A DNA stretch of 64,000 nt from assembly GCA_000469685.2 (NCBI GenBank), contig LS997566.1:40464420-40528419 (forward strand). The letters are read 5' to 3'. The position numbers and the translations under genes were made by a program. The notes under the pieces were generated by a model. It was not told where the DNA came from. It saw nothing but the letters and a program-made list of their open reading frames with translations, and ran no database searches. Source of the DNA: Haemonchus contortus (Eukaryota > Nematoda > Chromadorea > Rhabditida > Trichostrongylidae). This document shows, piece by piece, positions 56,607 to 64,000 of this stretch (the first letter of the stretch is position 1; each line of letters opens with the position of its first letter).

Positions 56607-56689
56607 GTATTCAGTTTTTTTTTTTGACGTTCAGCCTGAGCCTGAACGTAGCCACACGGTTGGACTAGGTCTGCACCTGTTACTCGAGC

Positions 56690-57180
56690 TCGCTTTTGCC
56701 TTCGCCGGCGAGCATCACATCATCGGCATAAAGAAGCGTCCATCTAGCCGGCTTCTGGAGCTCTTTGTAACGGCATCCAAGACGGCACCAAAAAGTGGTT
56801 GGGATAACGCAGAGCCCTGGTGTACTCCGACAGAGATCAGAAAATCCGTCGATATGCCCGCTGTCATTTGCACTCGGCTAGTGTAAAGGATGCTCACCCA
56901 CTCAATGAGTTCTTCGGGAACGCCATGCTGTCGTAAGGCATACCATATAACGTCTCGCGGAACGCGATCGAAAGCCTTCTCCAAGTCTAGAAAGGCAAGA
57001 TGTACCGGTCTTCGTTTTCGCGATGTTTTTCTAGTAGAAGGCGAGTAGCGTGTACGGCACCAATGGTGCTGCAACCTGACACAAAACCACACCGACTGGC
57101 GGTCAGCTCGACGATGTCGCGGATACGACTGTCCACAATTCGCTCAAAGATTTTCAAGCTGTGCTAGAGCAGGCGAATTG
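56690..57180 (-). pseudogene. RTE reverse transcriptase palm
   Basis: FLDLEKAFDRVPRDVIWYAL (motif A), then RQHGVPEELIEWVSILY, GVHQGSALSQPLFGAVLDAV (motif B), and in another frame LLYADDVMLAG with the YADD pair. The active-site residues persist but a frameshift lies between motif B and YADD. Confidence 0.85.
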
Positions 57181-57257
57181 GACCGTAGCATGCGCAGTCT
57201 CCAGGACTACCCCTCTTTTTCCAGAGAGGGATCGTCGTGCTCTGTTGCCCGCTCTCA

Positions 57258-59179
57258 CAAGGAAGGTCTTTCAGAGCGTGGGACGCTTTTTGAAAATGGT
57301 TTTTTGCATGGTATAGGGGCATGAGCACTGAGTATAAACTATGGTTCATTTCCGCTAAATGGCCTTCTGAATGCCAAAAAACGACTGAAAACTATTTTGT
57401 CAGAAATCGCCGTTTTAACCCACTCAGCGTCGTTTGTTTCATTCATGGCGTCGACTTTCCGTACAGTAGAAGGCGCCAGTTGACTGCGCATCGAAAATAA
57501 CGTGAAAGGTAGCGAAAAAAGGGGGTCACATGTTGAAAAAAACGGGGAAGTTTCATATAGCCTCTCCACGGTTAGGCTGGCAGCAGCGTCGGATGGTGTG
57601 GTGGATAGCGATGTGGAATTCGAGGAACGACGGCTAGGATGGGTTGGTGGTTCGGAATCTCCGGGCTTTTCCGCTTTTGCATTTTATGCTGCCACCTCCA
57701 GATTGGCTCCAGATTGCACCAGGATCAAAACAAGTGCCTGACTGGTCATGGTCGTGACCAGGACCACCCAGGCACATAACCTCTACAAGCCGTTGGAATT
57801 TCTTGTGTGACGCACTATCAGTGATCAGTGAAGGAGCTTCCAGGCTCAACACTCCCAGTCCTCCGTTCCTACCTCCGAGTCCTCCTTTCCTACCCCCCCC
57901 CCCCCCCTCCTCAACTTCCTCACGTAGTTTGTAGTCAAAAAACTCGATATCACATCATCTGGTCTTTGGACATTGTATGGACAGTGATGGTTTGATTGTT
58001 GTTCTATTTCGACGGAATCCTTTCAAAACTGATGGAAGGCTCATCTAATTCCGATGATTTCACCAATTTTTACCCTAGCGTTGATCTCGCGCCGTTGAAG
58101 GGTTTTTGTCCACTATTCTGGTTGGTCATCTCCATTTCCTTCTCTCCTCACGATCAGTCACTCATCTTCTGTAGTCACCTCGACTTCAGCGATGTCCTTC
58201 TTTTCCGTGTCCTGCCAGCCCTTCACACGGACGCGAAGTTAGGGGATCGTAGGTTGGGAACGGGTATCGCCGAAACACTTCATCTAGTATTCATCTAGTG
58301 ATCCGGCGCTAGAATGATTTCTTCCAGTGCTGACAGCTTTTCATATGAAGCCTAATGCTCATGGATGCTTCAGCAAGAAGATGAATTGAAAGAGAGTCTG
58401 ATTGGTTCTCCCACAGGAGTCCGCAGTGGACTCCCAGAGGGAGGTCGGAATCGGGAATCCTGTTGTCTTTGCATTGACGAACGAGGTCGAGGACAGCTTC
58501 CATCAAATAGGAACCATATTATAGGGTTCGGACCCCCCCCCATTACAACACTTATTAAGTGTGAATTTAGGAGGCACCTTTATACTCCTGGGAGTGGGAA
58601 GCCTGGAAGCCCCTCCACTGATAGCGCTCCACACAACAAATTCTGACGGTTCGTGGAGGCGTGCCTGGCTGGTCCTGGGCACGACCATGACCAGTCAGGC
58701 ACTTGCTTTGGTCCTGGTGCAATATGGAGCCAATCTGGAGGTGGCAGCATAAAATGCAAAAGCGGAAAAGCCCGGAGATTCCGAACCACCAACCCATCCT
58801 AGTCGTCGTTCCTCGAAGTCCACATCGCTATCCACCACACCATCCGACGCTGCTGGCAGCTTAACCGTGGAGAGGCTATATGAAACTTCCCCGCACTTTT
58901 CAACATGTGACCCCCTTTTTTGGCTACCTTTCACGTTATTTTCGATGCGCAGACAACTGGCGCCTTCTACTGTACGGAGAGTCGACGCCATGAATGAAGC
59001 AAACGACGCTGAGGGGGTTAAAACGGCGATTTATGACAAAATCGTTTTCAGTCGTTTTTTGGCATTCAGAAGGCCATTTAGCGGAAATGAACCATAGTTT
59101 TATACTTAGTGCTCATGCCCCTATACCATGCAAAAAACCATTTTCAAAAAGCGTCCCACGCCCTGAAAGACCTTCCTTG
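57258..59179. mobile_element. long-TIR DNA element, 1922 bp, inside the RTE
   Basis: Inverted ends of about 518 bp (57258-57775, 58661-59179), starting CAAGGAAGGTCTTTCAG. TCA flanks both sides (57255-57257, 59180-59182), and the RTE codons join in frame across one copy of it. Each arm holds the same 76-codon open stretch (MERLYETSP... in mirror orientation), probably fortuitous. The 880-bp middle has a C15 tract at 57893-57907 and no recognisable transposase. Confidence 0.85.
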
Positions 59180-59519
59180 TCAGGCACCTTCTTCTCAGCG
59201 ACGACCTGGTTGAAGAAGTCCGTCAACCACTTTGCAGTATTCCAGCATTTCGATTTCCACAGGTCCGCTGCTAAGTCGTTGGGACCAGCTGCTTCCTCTT
59301 CATAGCCGTCATTGTCTCCCTCACAGTTACCTTCTGGCAGGACCGTATGCTGGCGGAGCGCACTTGACCATTCTCATCATTTATGCCGAAGAACCTTTCT
59401 ATATCCGCGGTCTAACGATGGCGGGTCCTTGCGAGTTTCTCGTTCAGTTCAGCAAAATGAGCTGCCTTCACAGGAGCAACAACCTTCTTCGCCTATTTCT
59501 TCGCGATCTGATAGCGCTG

Positions 59520-60437
59520 TCAGTTATCGGGTGTCTTTTCCGGAAGGAAGGGGTGGTAATACTTTCTCTTCTCAGGTACTTTATCCCTGACATGATCCGT
59601 CCAGAGACATGTTTGCTTATCAACCTTTCGTCGTCCAGGTTCGGTCATGCCGAGCTCCGACCGTGCAACCCGGGTTATCGCTGCGACCACACACTTCAAA
59701 GTTTCATCGAAAGTCGTTACCGCCGGTAACAGAATGCGGGAAACGACGGCCGACTCTTTTTCTTTTTCATTCAGTCGCCACCACTTGATTCTCGCTGGCC
59801 CACACCTTTCGGCAAATTTCGGTTTCGGCGGGGCGATCTTTAGCGTACAAATCGGCGGTCGATGTTGTGTAGCGACCGTTTCATAAGGTACTGTCTTCGC
59901 GTCTGTTACGAGTCCCTGATCGCGATGCCTGACAAGGACGAAATCCATTTGTGTTTTGTTTTCACCGCTATAGAAGATAATGAGAAGATAGTCACGCTTA
60001 CGGAATTTCGTATTGAGAATATCGAGATTATGCGAGTCTGCATATTCAAGAATTCGCCCGCCATCGGTATGACGTAACCCATATCCAAAACTATAACCGT
60101 CTTTAGTAGCGCCTACATGACCATTGAGGTCACCAGCGACAACTACTGCTTCTTGTAAGGGTACTTCAGCTGTCTTTTCATCTAGCAAGTTCCAGATCTT
60201 GTCCTTGGTTCTTTCGGAGCATCCAGTCTGTGGAGCATACGCTAGAAAGAAGTGATATTTTTGGCATTCGATGACTACAATTATCTTCATCAAGCGATCA
60301 TCGAAGCGCTCCACGCCCACTATCGAATCACGGAACCTTTCAGATACAATTATGCCAACTCCGTTGGTGGTTTTGGGACCACCGCAAAGAAATGTCGCTC
60401 GACTTGCAGCAGGACCACCTCGTTTCCTGCACGGCAC
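59520..60437 (-). CDS. RTE apurinic-like endonuclease domain
   Basis: A 305-aa frame: GVGIIVSERFRDSIVGVERF, DDRLMKIIVV, FFLAYAPQTGCSERTKD, AVVVAGDLNGHVGATKDG with the GDLN motif, GGRILEYADSHNLDILNTKF, and TQMDFVLVRHRD. Order and spacing match RTE endonucleases. The conserved SDH near the end is replaced by TQHRPPICTL-like sequence. It nicks DNA for target-primed reverse transcription; this copy is cut from its RT by later damage. Confidence 0.85.
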   Translation of the reverse strand: MPCRKRGGPAASRATFLCGGPKTTNGVGIIVSERFRDSIVGVERFDDRLMKIIVVIECQKYHFFLAYAPQTGCSERTKDKIWNLLDEKTAEVPLQEAVVVAGDLNGHVGATKDGYSFGYGLRHTDGGRILEYADSHNLDILNTKFRKRDYLLIIFYSGENKTQMDFVLVRHRDQGLVTDAKTVPYETVATQHRPPICTLKIAPPKPKFAERCGPARIKWWRLNEKEKESAVVSRILLPAVTTFDETLKCVVAAITRVARSELGMTEPGRRKVDKQTCLWTDHVRDKVPEKRKYYHPFLPEKTPDN

Positions 60438-60599
60438 AGGCCTGCATTCGAATGTCCGCGATCAGCTCAGCCCACAGAGTGAGCAGTTCCCAGTGGCACC
60501 TCTTGGAGGAACGGACATCACCACCGTCACCGAGTACTTATGATCCCGTCAAATCCTACATCACTTATAAAAATGCCGAACTTCCACTTCTAATACGAA

Positions 60600-60990
60600 A
60601 AGCTGTGATCCTACCAATTTGAATTCCTTAGGTTCGGGGACAGGGGCTACGAAATCCTGCTTGACCATTTATTTCGCGCACGCCCTGCCCGCTAGGCGAA
60701 GTCTGGTCCTCTCACCTGCCATAAGTGCTTCCGTCCTTTTGCCTGTGCTCCTACCAAATTTGAACGCTCTAGGTTCATGGGAACACGAGTTATGAATAAG
60801 CGTTTTCGAAAATTCCGATGGCGCACGCCTCGCCCCTTTTAGGCGCAGTCTGGTCTAACTTCCCACCGTAACTGTTCCCATCCTGCCCCCCGTTATCCTA
60901 CCAAGTTTGAACGCTCTAGGTCCACTGGGACAGGAGTTTTGAATTTCCGGTCAAAGACACACACACAAACACACAGTTTAATAAGTTTTT
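60600..60990 (+). repeat. degenerate tandem repeat with CA-rich end
   Basis: Three similar segments start near 60606, 60746 and 60890, each CCTACCAA(A/G)TTTGAA then CTCTAGG or CTTAGG, about 140 bp apart, each but the last followed by a GCGCACGCC...TAGGCG stretch. The run ends in ACACACACACAAACACACAG. It could be an RTE 5' region or the end of another retroelement. Confidence 0.45.
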
Positions 60991-61727
60991 GTGATGAGTG
61001 TTATTCTAAAAGCAGCAAAGAGAACGGCTAGTATTAGCTTCTTAGATTGAAATTGCGCTCGAGCCAGATTATAATCTTTGAAGTTGAGAGTCCATTAGCA
61101 CTCCGATAAACATCGGGAAATTCCCTTTAAATCAGCAAAAATCTGCTGTGGATTGCATTTTGGCTGGCGACAGACGCGTTATGTAATATTTCCTCCAGGC
61201 TCTCTGACCTCATCTTCTATCTAGGATTCTATCGGGTTCAGTTTCTGTTGATAATTATTGACAGAGTTGGTTATGTTGTTATTCGTGGCTTATAAAAAGA
61301 AGTTTTTCATGGCGTCACTTGAGAATTTGGACTTTCTTTTGTTTTCTTCACCATACAGATTATGGTGAACGAAGTTAACCACTGTGTGGATGGCACTAAC
61401 ATGAAGCGCGATGCACAGACCGTAAACTGTTTGATCAAAACAGACAGAGTGCCTTGAAGGAGAACGATAGGATCAAGCAAGAAGCCCGTTCTAGAAAAAG
61501 AAATGTTTTTCAGTGAAGCCTTTCCGACATCGTGCCTACACATGGCACTTCCGTACTACAGAGTGTTACCTTCCTATTGGACTAGCTGGAGCTCTGAGGA
61601 CAAGAGCGTTGCCGTATTACCAGCAGCACGGACTGTTTCCAATTTGTCTACTAGCAAGGTCCTTAAAAACTGGTGTTTGAAAGCTTAACGTCCTCAGCGA
61701 GGAGAATCGAAGGTGTCTTATCGCGAC

Positions 61728-62115
61728 GGGTCCGGGAACTTCTGCCTTAACACGGCGTCGCACACGTCGCACCCGCGGCCTATCGCAGGATTGCGATGGA
61801 AGATTGGAGCGCGCAATTTAGGAAGTAGGGAGTCCTTTAATTATTTGAATTGGCTGGCCGCTCTTTTCAATTCCAATGCGATCTCGATCGTCGTTTATAT
61901 AGGAGGAGTCATTTTAATTAATCAAGCCTAATAAACATGAAAACTAAAAAGATCAGAAGAAAAAAACGATAAAATCCAATGAAAAAGCAAGCTAGTCAAG
62001 GACAAATATCGCGTCCTATCGATTGGCCGGAGGCGGGGTGAGTACGGTAATTGCAGTGGCATTTGCCGCATGCCGCAAGGGGGCATGCCGCGATAGGGGA
62101 GAAGTTCCGTTACCC
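61728..62115. mobile_element. MULE-like MITE, 388 bp, copy B
   Basis: Same ends as 44789-45176 in inverse orientation, with a 9-bp duplication TATCGCGAC (61719-61727, 62116-62124). The empty site is seen in unit 3 near 42026 (GTATCACGACTATCACG). Confidence 0.85.
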
Positions 62116-62574
62116 TATCGCGACTATCACGTCACTGGGCTCTACGCTGGCATCGGGATTGTAGTGATATTTCTGCGTGCATTAGAAATATGAAGCCATC
62201 TCATGACAATCCGCCACATCAACAACTCCGTTACACTCATCTTTTCAACTCAATATTTACAAAATTTTACTTACTCTTCCCAGAAAAATCTGGTATGGCT
62301 GAAGAAACTCCAGAGGGATTAACCATAGACTCGGGTGATGTGATTCGGCATTGGAACGCCGAGTAGTGTATGTAGCAGTACATCTAAATATTATATTAAA
62401 TCATTTGCCATCTTAATTACTGTTGGAGATACAACAGCTTTATAAGCACTTCTTTTGAATTCTTAAATGACTAGAACTTCATTTATTTCTATGCCTTTTC
62501 CAACTTCTCATGCCGAGTCGTCTCAGTCATTTATAACTGGAGAGATTGGGAATGGATATTTACAGGAGTCTTCA

Positions 62575-62576
62575 CT
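62575..62576 (+). promoter_or_regulatory. conserved acceptor before copy 4 start
   Basis: ATATTTACAG ends at 62575, 11 nt before the in-frame ATG at 62587 by strict count of the aligned start, or 5 nt before the ATG at 62581. The acceptor itself aligns with the other copies. Confidence 0.45.
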
Positions 62577-62586
62577 ATCAATGGCA

Positions 62587-63724
62587 ATGGAATTACCATG
62601 TAAAATAGTCTTGACATTGACGGTACTGGGACAGTTATATTTTGTTTTTTGGGCAATGGACCCAAAACATTTTCGCAAACCAGCAGAATCTAAGTATGTC
62701 GGTTTTCTTCTGAATCATTCTGGCCTGGACAGCCAGGTGGGCTTCATGTTTTCTTTTCGGGCGATTTCAAGTAGTTTTACCCGGTCTAAATTCATGAAGC
62801 TCTGTGGGTTCTCTCAGCAATTCAAAGAAGAGCATAAAGAATTTTGAAGTGATTGTGGCATGCCAGATTGGACGTGCCCCTACGCTCGATTTGCACACTG
62901 ACCCCAGTAGTCGTTACCTACGCTGACTAAGGAAGGGCAGGGATAAGTCTAGGCTCATCCTCCCAGACGATGTATGTTTATAACCGATGTCAGAATCGTG
63001 GAGTGCCTGGTCAGCATGGAGAACATTTTCAATTTCTTCTCTTCGAGAAGAAGACAAGACCCATCATGGGGTTGCCTAATCGGATTACAAAGCACCTATC
63101 GCTAAGGAGATAAGCTGATATTGAGTGAACCCAAGAATTTCTCTTTCGTTAATTAGTATCTTCTTTGTTTGATACTCAAGGGTAGGTGTGGGTTGAGTGG
63201 GGCGCCATCCACAAAAGCGTATTTGATCTTCCGGGAACATGGCGATCGTCTTCAACAAGTTGAGTGAGCGAATTGTTACTATCAGCCATGCACTTAACCT
63301 TGGAGAGCTATTAGTGTTCTAGCAACAGCATATGGATAGCTGCATGCCCTTCTGAAGCGTCTTTTTTGCTGGCATTTTCACAGAGCAGTAGAACACAATG
63401 GAAAGAATTCGAGTACAGGGGAAAACGGAGAGTCAACGACCTCATCAAAATGAAACAATTTCTTTGTTCGAGCGAGAATCGTGCGAATCAAGCTCTCCAG
63501 TCGTTGAACTTGCCCTATTCTGAAAACACTTCTGCTGCCAATTTTCTCACAGAATCTCTTTTTTGCAGCTTTTCCACTTAATTACGGGTTATGGAATAGC
63601 AAGAGTACTCGGCAGAACTCATTATTTACCATTCAATCCTGTCTTACAATCGCATGTACAAGGATATCTGAATGATTTCAAGGAGGTTTTCCCACGGCTC
63701 GAAGAAACCTATGTCTTAGGGCCG
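62587..63724 (+). CDS. GT11 fucosyltransferase-like gene, copy 4, first two exons (runs off the window)
   Basis: Exons 62587-62736 and 63569-63724; the rest lies to the right. An in-frame ATG at 62581 is also possible. Exon 1 gives CKIVLTLTVLGQLYFVFWAM (anchor) and SKYVGFLLN, but then HSGLDSQ where the other copies have GRLGNQ. Exon 2 is normal (LFHLITGYGIARVLGRTHYL, ending ETYVLGP), with good acceptor and GTGAGT donor. The lost glycine-arginine-glycine-asparagine residues belong to the nucleotide-binding motif of GT11, so this copy is either inactive or changed in function. Confidence 0.75.
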
Positions 63725-63754
63725 GTGAGTTTTTTTCAGCATTTTTCCTTGAAA

Positions 63755-63960
63755 AAGCGTCGGGCATTAAATAATCCTGTCTGAGGAATACGTTCCATAT
63801 TCCACTCTGATTCAGGATCAAAGTGATGAAATGAATGCATATGCAGTGGCTTCCTCGATGGCTTGTAGCGGCCAGCTGATGTACAAGTCTGCGCTTTCAT
63901 GCTCCTAGACGTGTTTATTAGAAATTGAATGTCCTCCAAGATAGTGAGGCTTACCTAACC
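63755..63960 (-). repeat. SINE-like repeat in intron 2 of copy 4 (partial)
   Basis: Starts at the same place after exon 2 as in copies 1-3 (GCGTCGGGCATTAAATAATC; CACTCTGATTCAGGATC; GAATGCATATGCAGTGGC). The head is decayed. Confidence 0.45.
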
Positions 63961-64000
63961 GGGCTAAATCACCCGTCACCTGTCGGCTTAACGATCGGCA

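Larger units (their letters stand above)
55900..60480 (-). mobile_element. RTE-type non-LTR retrotransposon, decayed and interrupted
   Basis: On the minus strand: APE endonuclease (60437-59520), linker, RT (about 57180-56700) and C-terminal region (56606-55904). A 1922-bp long-TIR element splits it at 57258-59179. Several frameshifts and a T run at 56612-56622 break the frame. The type is inferred from the domain layout and the C-terminal RLRWYGHVLR and GRPKQRW blocks common in nematode RTE copies. Confidence 0.8.
60991..62586 (+). repeat. intergenic duplicon segment upstream of copy 4
   Basis: Matches the segments upstream of copies 1-3 (TTTGTGATGAGTGTTATTCT; CAGCAAAAATCTGCTGTGG), interrupted by the 388-bp MITE. 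No exon is visible. Confidence 0.55.

Noticed and set aside
56401..56886. 161-codon plus-strand frame
   Set aside because: Antisense to RTE reverse transcriptase sequence, which reads with family motifs on the minus strand.
57339..57569. 76-codon frame MERLYETSP..., with a mirror copy at 58867-59097
   Set aside because: Both lie inside the inverted arms of the long-TIR element, so their similarity follows from the arms themselves; no known domain and no evidence of translation.
59232..59729. 165-codon plus-strand frame
   Set aside because: Antisense to the RTE linker and endonuclease; no independent support.

Overview
The window looks like nuclear DNA of a clade V (Rhabditina) nematode, most plausibly a strongylid parasite such as a hookworm relative. 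This is inferred from short coding exons in long repeat-loaded introns, an expanded GT11 fucosyltransferase family, a conserved splice acceptor about 20 nt before each start codon (spliced-leader style), and a mixture of RTE, CR1-like, Penelope-like, Tc1/mariner, piggyBac-like and MITE sequences. No bacterial gene, operon, CRISPR array or rRNA is visible.

The only host genes I can support form a plus-strand tandem array of four paralogues of one glycosyltransferase family 11 (alpha-1,2-fucosyltransferase-like) gene. They start near 8080, 30763, 44389 and 62587, and the last runs off the right edge. Each complete copy has seven coding exons with the same phases. Exon 1 holds a type II membrane anchor and ends in GRLGNQ. 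Exon 2 is LFHLITGYGIARALGR-like. Exons 3 and 4 lead to HIRRTDF. Exon 5 carries LLFGDD, exon 6 STFGWWLAFF, and a tiny last exon encodes KSWQRI-stop. Copy 2 is the best complete gene (about 342 aa). Copy 1 (one base missing in exon 4, a duplicated half exon, a very large intron 5) looks like a pseudogene. Copy 3 has one extra base in the same T run. Copy 4 has an altered nucleotide-binding motif. Intergenic DNA was duplicated with the genes; a conserved block recurs at about 6.42, 26.56, 40.88 and 55.05 kb and marks the units.

By region: 1-6.4 kb is gene-poor DNA with two tRNA-derived SINE-like copies, one split by a 1255-bp mariner. 6.4-26.6 kb is unit 1, whose intron 3 holds a decayed Tc1-like element and whose intron 5 holds a Tc1-like element containing a CR1-like LINE that itself contains a 526-bp Tc1-type MITE. 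26.6-40.9 kb is unit 2, with a long-TIR element and a mariner-type MITE upstream, and downstream a mariner carrying a Penelope-related palindrome with a hammerhead-ribozyme motif. 40.9-55 kb is unit 3, with a mariner carrying a TTAA-flanked MITE, a 388-bp MULE-like MITE, a Penelope GIY-YIG endonuclease remnant in intron 3, and a LINE fragment. 55-64 kb is unit 4, with a decayed minus-strand RTE interrupted by a 1.9-kb long-TIR element, a second 388-bp MITE in opposite orientation, and the first two exons of copy 4.

The encoded enzymes would be Golgi type II membrane proteins that transfer fucose from GDP-fucose to glycans. Almost everything else is mobile DNA, much of it precise enough (target duplications, empty paralogous sites) to read the insertion order. 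All boundaries and homologies come from reading the sequence; no search was run.
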